Translations under genes and position numbers: made by a program
NCBI GenBank assembly: GCA_017645305.1
Contig: JAGCPD010000003.1
Location: 124,001-188,000 of the forward strand
Direction: 5' to 3'
DNA length: 64,000 nt
From: Bacteroidaceae bacterium
GTDB taxonomy: Bacteria; Bacteroidota; Bacteroidia; Bacteroidales; Bacteroidaceae
In this document: positions 6,760-15,082 of the stretch, in pieces
Position numbering within the stretch: the stretch's first letter is position 1
Layout: every line of letters begins with the position of its first letter
Notes under the pieces: generated by a model
What the model was told of the DNA's origin: nothing
The model's input: only the letters and a program-made list of their open reading frames with translations
Database searches by the model: none

Positions 6760-7818
6760 TTAATGTATTTTGTTGAACGTCCTTATTTTCTCCAGCATGG
6801 CGGTGGCCCAGGCATCGTCGCCCGCTATCTGGTAGCGGCAATTGCCTATGGCCGAGGGTGCAAAGATGGTGGCACACTCGGGGGTGAGGGTTACGGTGCC
6901 ACGCTCAGAGAGTGTGAAGCGGTCATCGCCCTCCACGGCCTAGACGGTCGGCATCACGTCCCACATGCGCTGCCCCGTGTTACAGTTGCAGTTCATATAC
7001 ACTTGCTTGATAGGGTGAACGTCAGTCCATGATACATCGCCGATGACCTGCTCAGGTGTGTATTCCACCATCTGTCCTGCCTCCATCGGCGAAAACACCA
7101 TATCAACATCCTTGGGCCAAAGGCGGAAGAACTCAAGTGCGAAGTCGGCTCCTTGTGCAAAGTTGTAGTCTGGTTCCTCGGCCTCGCCGAACACGCCGCC
7201 CTGTAGATAGATGCACTTCACTTTCTGGCGCACCAGTTCGACACCGCTGAGCGGCGAATATTCATCGCCTTCCGACTGTAGCAGTTGTGCCAGGCAGGTG
7301 ACGAAACCAATACTTACGATGCTCACCGAGTGGTCGGGTTGCGCGGCTAAAAGCCGTCGGTAAAGCTGCCAGCCGTCAGGCAATGCATTATAGTCTGTGA
7401 CGGTATGGAGGAACATGGGCTGTTCGTTGTCGTCCTGCATATCGGCAACATGCGCATAGTCTATCCACACTTTGGGGTTATCGATGCCCTCGCGGACGAG
7501 TCCGACAGGCGTGTAACTGTGGCCAAAATAGGTGTTCATCACATCTGCAAATGCGGCATTCTGCTGGCCCTCGCGGTCAACCACCACACCCAACAATCGG
7601 CACTTTCCCTGCTCCTCATAACGATAGAGCATCTCCAACGCAAAAAGGTCGTCGGCTGAAGAGCCGATGTCAGTATCGAATATTATCAGCGGCACGCCTG
7701 TGTATTCCTGAGGGATATCAGGGATATCAGGATTATCGCTGTTACTACACGACATGAAAAACATCATACCGAAAAGGGCAGGGATAGCGGCATGTACCCA
7801 ATGCATCATTTTTTTCAT
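6760..7818 (-). pseudogene. Nucleoside hydrolase-like lipoprotein interrupted by an in-frame TAG
   Basis: Starts at ATG 7818, downstream of the -7 box at 7853-7860. A lipobox (FFMSC, Cys 24) suggests an outer-membrane-directed lipoprotein. The motif FDTDIGSSADD (Asp 48, 50, 56, 57) is the calcium-binding start of inosine-uridine nucleoside hydrolases. Translation hits TAG at 6940-6942 (codon 293) after WDVMPTV. The same frame continues as AVEGDDRFTLSERGTVTLTP and on to TAA at 6760-6762, which is the expected C-terminal region of this family. A CAG-to-TAG change would explain it. The product is 292 residues without the stop being read and 352 with read-through. Real nonsense mutation, sequencing error and suppression cannot be told apart here. 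Confidence 0.82.
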
Positions 7819-7852
7819 GATAATTATAGTTATATGATTATATTTACAATTG

Positions 7853-7910
7853 CAAAGATAGCGCAAACTGAGCGGAATGCAAAATAAAATCTGTCTTATT
7901 TTTATTCCCG
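7853..7910 (-). promoter_or_regulatory. Promoter element, copy A (nucleoside hydrolase)
   Basis: On the minus strand an AATAAAAATAA block, then TTTTATTTTGCATT, then a -7 box TATCTTTG (7853-7860). The same order of blocks precedes ogt and aroB. Confidence 0.7.
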
Positions 7911-8007
7911 AGGTGCCGCCTATCTTCGAGACGAAGTTTCAAAGATACAAAAAAACATTGAGCATTGAGTTAAAGACGTGGCCCCCCCTGTCCGGCACAA
8001 ACAGGTC

Positions 8008-8508
8008 TTACATCACCACTCCTTCCATCTGCAAGAGCCGCACCTTTTTGTCGATGCCACCAGCATAGCCGGTCAGCAAACCACCTGTGCCCACTACCCG
8101 ATGGCAGGGAATGATTAGCGAGATGCAGTTGTGTCCCACTGCACCTCCTACGGCTTGGGGCGACATACTTGCCAGACCTCGATCCTTGGCGATGATTCGC
8201 GAAATATCGCCATAGGTCATCGTTTTCCCAAACGGAATAGTGAGCATGATTTCCCATACTCGCTTGCGGAAGTCGGTTGTGCGCATCAGCAGTGGTGGCG
8301 TGAAGTTAGGAGCATGACCAGAGAAATAGATGTCGAGCCAGCGGCGTGTCATGTCGAAGATTTCGAGGTCTGACCCATCCCCGTGTTCTTTGCTGAGAAT
8401 TTCTGCAAAGTATTTCTGCCCTTCGAACCAAAGTCCTACAAGTTTTTCACCGTCCGATGCCAGTGTAATGCCCCCCCAAGGCGAGTCGTAATGTGCTGTA
8501 TAATCCAT
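8008..8508 (-). CDS. ogt: Methylated-DNA-protein-cysteine methyltransferase
   Basis: 166 residues. Transfers the methyl or alkyl group of O6-alkylguanine in DNA to its own cysteine, a suicide repair reaction in the cytoplasm. The active-site motif IIPCHRVVG has its Cys at residue 135, preceded by the conserved FRKRVWEIML...PFGKTMTYGDI region. The length fits a stand-alone Ogt without the Ada regulatory domain. The promoter copy at 8579-8586 leaves a leader of about 65 bases. It is the second leftward gene in a row that uses the shared promoter element. Confidence 0.95.
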   Translation of the reverse strand: MDYTAHYDSPWGGITLASDGEKLVGLWFEGQKYFAEILSKEHGDGSDLEIFDMTRRWLDIYFSGHAPNFTPPLLMRTTDFRKRVWEIMLTIPFGKTMTYGDISRIIAKDRGLASMSPQAVGGAVGHNCISLIIPCHRVVGTGGLLTGYAGGIDKKVRLLQMEGVVM

Positions 8509-8559
8509 GATTACACTCTCTTTGTTTTATTTTTTGCGCATAATGCACATATACATGCG

Positions 8560-8647
8560 AATGCTCACGTTATGGGGGCAAAAATACGATTAAGTGAGCA
8601 CAATACAAAATAAATCTCACTAATTTTTACTGTCGAACGTGAGTATT
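8560..8647 (-). promoter_or_regulatory. Promoter element, copy B (ogt), framed by an inverted repeat
   Basis: The -7 box is TATTTTTG (rc of 8579-8586) with TTTATTTTGTATTGTG upstream and an AGTAAAAATTA block beyond it, as in copies A and C. The whole element is framed by AATGCTCACGTT (8560-8571) and AACGTGAGTATT (8636-8647), an inverted repeat matching at 11 of 12 positions. The remainder of 8509-8814 shows nothing else identifiable. Confidence 0.65.
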
Positions 8648-8814
8648 TTAGAAATGAAGGTCTCTAATTTACAAAAAAATGAGTGCGATGTTCAAGGAGA
8701 TTTTCTTCCATCTGCCGCATGGAGTTCCGATATTTCGTAAAGGACTTTCTGTTCGTTTTCGTCATTCTTACACAGAAAAATGTCTTTTTCCTTGCTTGGA
8801 AACAAGTTTTCCTG

Positions 8815-8822
8815 TACTTTTG
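8815..8822 (+). promoter_or_regulatory. -7 promoter box TACTTTTG for the PLC gene
   Basis: TACTTTTG lies 16 bases before ATG 8839 and matches TAnnTTTG. Confidence 0.6.
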
Positions 8823-8838
8823 CGTATAATTATATAAT

Positions 8839-10944
8839 ATGAAAAAAAATTTACTAACTCTTATTGCTCTTATGACAATCCTTGCCGGGAAGGCACAGGT
8901 GAACGACTACCAGAACTGGATGTCGCAGCTCGATGACAACGCTTTCATCTGCCAACTCTCAATTCCCGGTGCACACGATGCCTGTACAAACTCTTTCTCG
9001 GGATGGAGTGCCATTGGTGCTGCCGTTGCCGGAAAAGACCAAAGCAAGTCCGTACAGGAGATGCTGACGCTGGGAGTACGACTCTTTGACTTGCGCCCCA
9101 ACAATCAGCTGAACATCTATCACGGCATACTGCAGACCAGCTACACTTTCAACGGCGTGATGGGAGAGCTGCGCGACTATGTAAAAAACCACCCGACAGA
9201 GTTCTGCATCGTGCTCATCCGCCATGAGGTTGAAGGCGACAGCGGCAACGATTCCTTTGCCGACAAGATGCAGGAAAGTCTAGAAATCTTCAGCAACTAC
9301 CTTGTCCCCTTCCGTCCCAACCTCACCGTCGGCGAGGCGCGAGGCAAGATACTCTTCCTCAGCCGCGACGAATATAACGGTCCCATGTACGGCGGAATGA
9401 TTACCAACTGGCGCGACAACCAGTCCGACATCAACAATATGCTCGGCGGACTTTGCTACGGCTCTGAGACATGGAAGTGCTCATTGTGGTCGCAAGGCTA
9501 TTACAGCTACACCAATGCCAGTGCCAAGAAAGCCGTTATCGAAGCCATGCTGAATAAAAGCAGCCAGCTCGCAGGCAAGTATGGCTATACTTGGGTTATG
9601 AACGGGTTGGACGGCTATTCAAGCGACGAGACATACACCAACTCCGTCGTTCAGAACAACGCCAAGACCATGAACCCGTACATGCAACAGCTGCTCGCCT
9701 CGGGCAGTTATAACGGCCCGGCAGGTCTTGTTTTCATGGACTACTGCTGCGACGGTGACGGCAGCGGCTACTACGGATTGAGCCTTACAAAGGAGCTTAT
9801 CAACCACAACTTCCGATATACGACTTCGAAACAAGGTGATTCCATCTACGACACCAGAGGCAACCTCTATGTCGCTCCTAAAGGTCAGGACATGATGTGG
9901 GAAGCCAAGACATACAGCGTAACAAGTCCGACAAGCGTCAGTGGGGCAAACGCCGTTTCCGGCCCTACCGGATGGTACAACCTGGACTTTGATGACTCTG
10001 CATGGGATACAAGGCACTACCCCACAGGTACAGGTACGAACTCCCCATTCTATTCTGCATGGGAGGGAGAGAACAACGTCCTCTTCATCCGCCGGGAGTT
10101 CTATGTTGACCATGACCCAAGCATCGACACCTACACCCTCTATTTCTGCCACGACGACGATTGCAAAATATATCTCAACGGAAGAAACATCAAGAGCGAA
10201 GCAGGCTGGGTCAGTTCATACACGACCTACAACATTCCCTACAGCAGGCTGAACATCGGCCGCAATGTTCTCGCTATCCGCCAACAGCAAAACGATGGCG
10301 GTGCATACTTCGACTGCGGCGTGCTCCGCAGAGAAGGCACCAAAGCATCCTGCAAACTTACGAGTGACAAGTGGCACACCTTCGTAGCTCCAGGACATAA
10401 TGTCGATTTCAGCTCGACAAATGTCAAGGCATATAAGATAGTGGAAATAGTGGAAGGCAGCACAACGTATGCAAGGGCAGAAGAAGTGACCGTCGTGCCC
10501 GCTGACCAAGCTGTTGTTGTACGCTCCGACAATGGCGCAGGCACCTATCAAATCCCCGTCACACAAGAAACTGCTCACTTCGAAGACAACCTCTTGAAAG
10601 CAACTCTTGACCCGCTTGATGTAACACAAGAAAACTGCATTTACAGTATCGACTATCAGAACGATGTCTCTGGCTTCTTCCCTGTAATGGCAGGTACAAC
10701 TCTGGCTAAGGGGAAAGGCTACCTCGACTTTATCAGCAGCAGTGTCAAGCCTGCTTACGTTCTTCTTGACCTCGACTATGACCCGACAGGTATTGAAGCA
10801 ATTCATAATTCACAATCTATAATTCATGATGAGGATGCAGCTATCTTCACGCAAGGATCAACGATAGTCAACCTTGCCGGTCAGCGTCTTCAAAAGCTAC
10901 AACGCGGCTTGAATATAGTGAATGGTCACAAGGTTATCTACTAG
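8839..10944 (+). CDS. Secreted phosphatidylinositol-specific phospholipase C-like protein
   Basis: 701 residues. A signal peptide (MKKNLLTLIALMTILAGKAQ) is followed by a PLC-X domain: IPGAHDA with catalytic His 46, VRLFDLRP with Asp 84, and IYHGILQ with His 95. The family cleaves phosphatidylinositol or its glycans without calcium. Residues of about 345-495 look like a jelly-roll sugar-binding domain (WYNLDFDDSAWD, IYLNGRNI, GRNVLAIRQQQ). The C-terminus (IVNLAGQRLQK...GLNIVNGHKVIY) resembles a short sorting or anchoring domain that also ends the GH95 protein of this window. A phrase repeat at about 655-665 is translated just before that tail. Ends with TAG, so TAG is a working stop here. Confidence 0.88.
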   Translation: MKKNLLTLIALMTILAGKAQVNDYQNWMSQLDDNAFICQLSIPGAHDACTNSFSGWSAIGAAVAGKDQSKSVQEMLTLGVRLFDLRPNNQLNIYHGILQTSYTFNGVMGELRDYVKNHPTEFCIVLIRHEVEGDSGNDSFADKMQESLEIFSNYLVPFRPNLTVGEARGKILFLSRDEYNGPMYGGMITNWRDNQSDINNMLGGLCYGSETWKCSLWSQGYYSYTNASAKKAVIEAMLNKSSQLAGKYGYTWVMNGLDGYSSDETYTNSVVQNNAKTMNPYMQQLLASGSYNGPAGLVFMDYCCDGDGSGYYGLSLTKELINHNFRYTTSKQGDSIYDTRGNLYVAPKGQDMMWEAKTYSVTSPTSVSGANAVSGPTGWYNLDFDDSAWDTRHYPTGTGTNSPFYSAWEGENNVLFIRREFYVDHDPSIDTYTLYFCHDDDCKIYLNGRNIKSEAGWVSSYTTYNIPYSRLNIGRNVLAIRQQQNDGGAYFDCGVLRREGTKASCKLTSDKWHTFVAPGHNVDFSSTNVKAYKIVEIVEGSTTYARAEEVTVVPADQAVVVRSDNGAGTYQIPVTQETAHFEDNLLKATLDPLDVTQENCIYSIDYQNDVSGFFPVMAGTTLAKGKGYLDFISSSVKPAYVLLDLDYDPTGIEAIHNSQSIIHDEDAAIFTQGSTIVNLAGQRLQKLQRGLNIVNGHKVIY

Positions 10945-11017
10945 ACACCTTTCTTATGCCATGAGTTTTGGGGCCTTTATAGCCGTATGTGCCACATAAC
11001 ACTGAAATCAGAAAAAA

Positions 11018-11043
11018 AGCGTAACATCAATGATGCCACGCTC
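11018..11043. terminator. Bidirectional intrinsic terminator between PLC and gdhA
   Basis: AGCGTAACATCA and TGATGCCACGCT form a stem of 12 pairs with two G-U, flanked by A-runs on one side and a T-run on the other, so it can end both the rightward PLC and the leftward gdhA transcripts. Confidence 0.75.
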
Positions 11044-11068
11044 TTTTTTCTTTTATATACAGAACCCT

Positions 11069-12409
11069 TTATACAATCCCTTGCGCCATCATGGCACGGG
11101 CAACCTTCATGAAGCCTGCTATATTGGCACCCTTTACGTAATTGATGTAACCGTCGGGCTCTGTGCCATACTTGACACACTGCTTATGTATGCCGTGCAT
11201 AATCTCATGTAAGCGTTTGTCAACATCGGCAGCGCTCCAAGACAGATGCATTGCATTCTGACTCATCTCCAATCCGCTTGTAGCCACACCACCGGCGTTG
11301 ACAGCCTTTCCTGGTGCATACAGAATCTTGTTACGCAGGAACAGGTCTATGGCATCTGGTGTACAACCCATATTACTGATTTCGCCTACGCAAAGTACGT
11401 TGTTGGAAATCAGCTGTTCTGCATCCTCGGCATTTAACTCGTTTTGGGTAGCACAAGGCAATGCGATATCGGCCTTTACCTCCCAAGGCTTCTTACCAGG
11501 ATAGAAGGTTGCTCCAGGGAACTCATCAGCGTATGGCGCTACAATGTCATTACCGCTGGCACGCAATTCCAACATATAGTCAATCTTACTGCCCTCTATT
11601 CCATCAGGGTCGTAAATATAACCATCCGGTCCGCTAATAGTTACAACCTTGGCACCCAATTGGGTAGCTTTGGTAGCAGCACCCCACGCAACATTTCCGA
11701 ATCCGCTTATGGCAACAGTCTTTCCCTCAATCTTATGGCCTGCAGTCTCCAACATCTCGTTTACGAAATACAGACCGCCAAAACCTGTTGCTTCGGGACG
11801 GATAAGTGAGCCGCCGTAATCCAGGCCTTTCCCTGTGAGTACTCCGCTGAAATCGCGTGTCAGTTTCTTATACTGACCGAACAAGTAGCCGATTTCTCTA
11901 GCCCCCACACCAATATCACCTGCGGGCACATCTATTTCGGGACCGATATAACGGTACAACTCGCTCATGAAGGCCTGACAGAACCGTTCAATTTCTGCAT
12001 CGCTCTTGCCACGAGGTGAGAAGTCGCTTCCGCCTTTGCCGCCGCCCATAGGCAAGGTGGTAAGGGCATTCTTAAATGTTTGTTCAAAGCCCAGGAACTT
12101 AAGGATGCTCAGATTTACTGAAGCATGGAAACGCAGGCCTCCCTTATAAGGGCCAATGGCACTATTAAACTGCACACGGTAACCAAGGTTTACCTGTACT
12201 TGCCCCTTATCGTCCACCCAGGGAACACGGAAGGTAATAATGCGTTCCGGCTCTACAAGACGCTCCAACAGAGCCTTACGTTCAAATTCCGGATGTTGGT
12301 CATAAACATCCTTAATAAAAACCAACACTTCGCGTACAGCCTGCAAGTATTCCCTCTCGCCAGGATGACGCCTTTCCAGTCTCGTCATGAAATCATTAAT
12401 ATCCAACAT
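11069..12409 (-). CDS. gdhA: NADP-type glutamate dehydrogenase
   Basis: 446 residues, the usual length of the hexameric bacterial enzyme. Converts 2-oxoglutarate and ammonium to glutamate. The catalytic region is intact: GGLRFHASVNLSILKFLGFE, LPMGGGKGGSDFSPRGKSD (substrate and catalytic Lys), then VAISGFGNVAWGAA as the dinucleotide-binding loop. The C-terminal sequence ends VARAMMAQGIV. A -7 box lies 46 bases upstream of the start and a bidirectional terminator lies downstream, so it is monocistronic. Confidence 0.97.
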   Translation of the reverse strand: MLDINDFMTRLERRHPGEREYLQAVREVLVFIKDVYDQHPEFERKALLERLVEPERIITFRVPWVDDKGQVQVNLGYRVQFNSAIGPYKGGLRFHASVNLSILKFLGFEQTFKNALTTLPMGGGKGGSDFSPRGKSDAEIERFCQAFMSELYRYIGPEIDVPAGDIGVGAREIGYLFGQYKKLTRDFSGVLTGKGLDYGGSLIRPEATGFGGLYFVNEMLETAGHKIEGKTVAISGFGNVAWGAATKATQLGAKVVTISGPDGYIYDPDGIEGSKIDYMLELRASGNDIVAPYADEFPGATFYPGKKPWEVKADIALPCATQNELNAEDAEQLISNNVLCVGEISNMGCTPDAIDLFLRNKILYAPGKAVNAGGVATSGLEMSQNAMHLSWSAADVDKRLHEIMHGIHKQCVKYGTEPDGYINYVKGANIAGFMKVARAMMAQGIV

Positions 12410-12455
12410 GGTATTTGTCTATGTTTTTTTACTTTATAGATTAACAAATATATGG

Positions 12456-12463
12456 CAAATATA
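12456..12463 (-). promoter_or_regulatory. -7 promoter box TATATTTG for gdhA
   Basis: Reverse complement CAAATATA on the plus strand. It matches TAnnTTTG and is placed correctly upstream of the gdhA start at 12409. Confidence 0.6.
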
Positions 12464-12621
12464 CTAAAGTTTCGTCGCATGCAAGTAAGCCTACGACAAA
12501 CATTTGCCCATAATATATCATTTTGTCAAGTCCGAATTGCCAAAACAGAAAAGAAAAGTAACAGGACAGACGACAACATCATTTGTAAGGAAACAAAAAA
12601 AAGAAGCCTTGTGACTTCTCT

Positions 12622-12697
12622 TGGTTGCGGGGGCTCGACTCGAACGAGCGACCTCCAGGTTATGAGCCTGGCGAGCTACCGACTGCTCCACCCCGCG
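12622..12697 (-). tRNA. Initiator tRNA-fMet (anticodon CAT)
   Basis: Folds as a complete 76-nt cloverleaf with encoded CCA. The acceptor 5' strand CGCGGGG pairs with CCCCGCA except at 1-72, where C faces A; this unpaired position is the hallmark of bacterial initiators. The anticodon stem and loop are CCAGG-CTCATAA-CCTGG, so the third pair from the top (29-41) is A-U, and only two of the three G-C pairs typical of initiators remain next to the loop. A leftward -7 box TACCTTTG lies just upstream at 12712-12719. Confidence 0.93.
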
Positions 12698-12711
12698 ATG
12701 TTTTGCGAGTG

Positions 12712-12719
12712 CAAAGGTA
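12712..12719 (-). promoter_or_regulatory. -7 promoter box TACCTTTG for tRNA-fMet
   Basis: CAAAGGTA on the plus strand, 15 bases from the mature 5' end of the tRNA. Confidence 0.6.
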
Positions 12720-12855
12720 CGCCTATTTATTGGAATAGCCAAATGTTTAATCCAAAAAATGCTTTTTGGCATATAATCCAAGCCCAAAAACGGCACAAAG
12801 TGTTAAATATGTGCAAAAATTAGGGTCGTTTTTGCACACATTAATAAAAATGTGC

Positions 12856-12863
12856 TACCTTTG
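12856..12863 (+). promoter_or_regulatory. -7 promoter box TACCTTTG for the TetR gene
   Basis: Lies 8 bases before ATG 12872, so the leader is very short. Confidence 0.6.
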
Positions 12864-12871
12864 CAAATGTT

Positions 12872-13480
12872 ATGGCAGTTGTAAAGACCAGAAAAAAAAT
12901 GGTGGACGTAGCCAGACAACTGTTTGCCAAGAACGGTCTGGAGAACACTACGATGAACGACATTGCCCTGGCTTCGGGCAAGGGAAGGCGTACATTATAT
13001 ACCTATTTTAAAAGTAAGGAGGACATTTACTGGGCCGTAATAGAGGAGGAACTGGACATTATGTCGGAGCGAATGAACGCTGTTGCCAGCCAGAAAATGG
13101 AACCCGAAGACAAACTGGTGGAGCTAATATACACACACCTTGACTGCATAAAGGAGGCTGTGCAACGCAATGGCAACCTGAGGGCTGAATTCTTCCGCAA
13201 CATTGTAATGGTATCAAAAGTCAGGAAGAACTTTGACCGCAACGAAAGAAACCTCTTCTCCAGCATTATGATGGAGGGTGTGCAAAGCGGGCGATTTGTG
13301 GTGGAAAGCATTCCTCTGGTAGTAGATATACTGCATTATTGTATAAAAGGACTTGAGATTCCGTACATCTATGACCGCCTATCGAAAGGCTTGCCCAGCG
13401 GCGTAAGCCGAGGCATTGTACAAAAGATTCTGCATAAGGCTCTGGCAAGGAACGAAAGACACGTGAACTACTATCTTTAA
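12872..13480 (+). CDS. TetR/AcrR-family transcriptional regulator
   Basis: 202 residues. The N-terminal TetR DNA-binding domain is clear: ARQLFAKNGLENTTMNDIA, then ASGKGRRTLYTYFKSKEDIY as the recognition helix and following turn. The C-terminal two thirds is the helical ligand-binding and dimer domain, whose ligand cannot be deduced. It is followed at 39 bases by fabG and then by a pseudouridine synthase, so it may regulate that small operon or fatty-acid genes. Confidence 0.92.
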   Translation: MAVVKTRKKMVDVARQLFAKNGLENTTMNDIALASGKGRRTLYTYFKSKEDIYWAVIEEELDIMSERMNAVASQKMEPEDKLVELIYTHLDCIKEAVQRNGNLRAEFFRNIVMVSKVRKNFDRNERNLFSSIMMEGVQSGRFVVESIPLVVDILHYCIKGLEIPYIYDRLSKGLPSGVSRGIVQKILHKALARNERHVNYYL

Positions 13481-13519
13481 GCAATTGAATATTGAAAATA
13501 GAAAATTATATTTAATAAA

Positions 13520-14278
13520 ATGAAATTATTGGAAGGAAAGACCGCTATCATAACAGGTGCGGCACGAGGTATAGGTAAGGCGATTGCCCTGAAGTTTGCC
13601 CAGGAAGGTGCAAACATAGCTTTTACTGATTTGGTTTTGAACGACGAGATGGCTGCCGGTATGGAAGCCACACGCAAAGAGATAGAGGCCGTAGGCGTAA
13701 AGTGTCTGGCATACGCAGGAAATGCTGCCGATTTTGCAGAAACTGAAGAGGTTGTAAAAAAGATTAAGGAGGATTTCGGCACCATAGATGTCTTGGTGAA
13801 CAACGCTGGTATAACCAAGGACGGCCTGATGCTGCGCATGAGTGAGCAGCAGTGGGATGCCGTTATTAACGTGAACCTGAAGAGTGCCTTCAACTTCATA
13901 CATGCCTGCATCCCCATAATGATGCGCCAGCGTGGCGGTTCTATCATTAATATGGCCAGTGTGGTTGGTGTACACGGTAATGCCGGTCAGGCTAACTATG
14001 CTGCAAGCAAAGCCGGTCTGATAGCCCTGGCAAAGAGTGTGGGACAGGAAATGGGTCCCAAAGGCATCCGTGCCAACGCCATTGCCCCAGGCTTCATAGA
14101 GACTGCCATGACAGCAGCCCTGCCTGAGGAGGTTCGCCAGGAGTGGGCCAAAAAGATTCCTCTGCGCCGCGCAGGTCAGGTTGAGGACATCGCCAACACA
14201 GCATTGTATCTGGCCAGTGACCTATCAAGCTATGTCAGCGGTCAGGTTATTCAAGTTGATGGCGGAATGAATATGTAA
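13520..14278 (+). CDS. fabG: 3-oxoacyl-ACP reductase
   Basis: 252 residues. A short-chain dehydrogenase that reduces beta-ketoacyl-ACP with NADPH in fatty-acid elongation. Rossmann motif TGAARGIG at about 12-19, NNAG at 94-97, and catalytic Ser 147, Tyr 160 and Lys 164 (YAASK). The C-terminus (SGQVIQVDGGMNM) is characteristic of FabG. The start follows an AT-rich phrase repeat. Its stop overlaps the next start as TAATG, so translation of the two genes is coupled. Confidence 0.94.
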   Translation: MKLLEGKTAIITGAARGIGKAIALKFAQEGANIAFTDLVLNDEMAAGMEATRKEIEAVGVKCLAYAGNAADFAETEEVVKKIKEDFGTIDVLVNNAGITKDGLMLRMSEQQWDAVINVNLKSAFNFIHACIPIMMRQRGGSIINMASVVGVHGNAGQANYAASKAGLIALAKSVGQEMGPKGIRANAIAPGFIETAMTAALPEEVRQEWAKKIPLRRAGQVEDIANTALYLASDLSSYVSGQVIQVDGGMNM

Positions 14279-14952
14279 TGAGCATTCTCTACGAGGATAA
14301 TCACATTATTGTTGTAAATAAACGGAGCGGGGAAATCGTGCAGGGAGACAAAACCGGCGATGTTCCCCTCTCTGATATTCTGAAATTCTACCTGAAAGAG
14401 AAGTACAACAAACCGGGGAACGTCTATCTGGGTGTTGTACACCGCTTAGACAGACCAGTTACCGGCGTGGTGCTCTTTGCCAAAACAAGCAAGGCTCTTT
14501 CCCGCCTGAACAAACTTTTCGCAGAACACGAGAAGGTAAAGAAGACCTATTGGGCCATTGTTGCAAACCGTCCTCCACAGGAAAACGATACGCTTACACA
14601 CTGGCTAACAAGAAACGAGAAGTCAAATACGGCACGAGCTTACGACCGTGAAGTACCTAACTCGAAGAAAGCTGTATTGGATTACCGTCTTATAGCCACC
14701 AGTGACCGTTATTTCCTATTAGAAATAGAACTACATACTGGCCGCCATCACCAAATACGCTGCCAATTGGCAAAAATGGGTTGTTCTATAAAGGGCGACC
14801 TGAAATACGGGGCCCCTCGCAGCAATCCTGACGGAAGCATTAGTCTGCACGCTCGAAAACTGGAGTTTGAACATCCCGTAACGCACCAAATGCTGAGCAT
14901 AACGGCACCTGTCCCCAAAGATGCTCTGTGGAGAGCCTTCAGCAAAAAATAA
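14278..14952 (+). CDS. RluA-family RNA pseudouridine synthase
   Basis: 224 residues. Isomerises uridine to pseudouridine in rRNA or tRNA. The catalytic motif HRLDRPVTGV has its Asp at residue 58, and the second RluA motif (LETGRHHQIRCQLA form: LHTGRHHQIRCQLAKMG) follows. There is no S4 domain at the N-terminus, so this is a short RluA-type enzyme. The exact RNA target is unknown. It overlaps fabG by one base. Confidence 0.92.
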   Translation: MSILYEDNHIIVVNKRSGEIVQGDKTGDVPLSDILKFYLKEKYNKPGNVYLGVVHRLDRPVTGVVLFAKTSKALSRLNKLFAEHEKVKKTYWAIVANRPPQENDTLTHWLTRNEKSNTARAYDREVPNSKKAVLDYRLIATSDRYFLLEIELHTGRHHQIRCQLAKMGCSIKGDLKYGAPRSNPDGSISLHARKLEFEHPVTHQMLSITAPVPKDALWRAFSKK

Positions 14953-15050
14953 ATATCAGGAAATTGTGGCTTTTAAGTTAGAAAATGTTATCTTTTCTGT
15001 AAAAACAGAAAAAATACAACAAAGAGAGCCGCTCATATACCATTTTTTAT

Positions 15051-15058
15051 TACCTTTG
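15051..15058 (+). promoter_or_regulatory. -7 promoter box TACCTTTG for tamB-tamL
   Basis: Lies 24 bases before ATG 15083. Confidence 0.6.
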
Positions 15059-15082
15059 TATAATTTATAGAAGAATCCCTTA

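Noticed and set aside
6671..6877. Leftward acidic frame ending DEEKEDDDSW
   Set aside because: Mostly overlaps the read-through part of the nucleoside hydrolase in another frame; the acidic end is phrase-repeat-like (AACGATAACGAAC), with no start codon of its own.
6940..6942. Genome-wide TAG recoding to Gln
   Set aside because: The PLC gene ends at TAG (10942-10944) exactly where the family should end, and the AlbA_2 remnant also ends with TAG.
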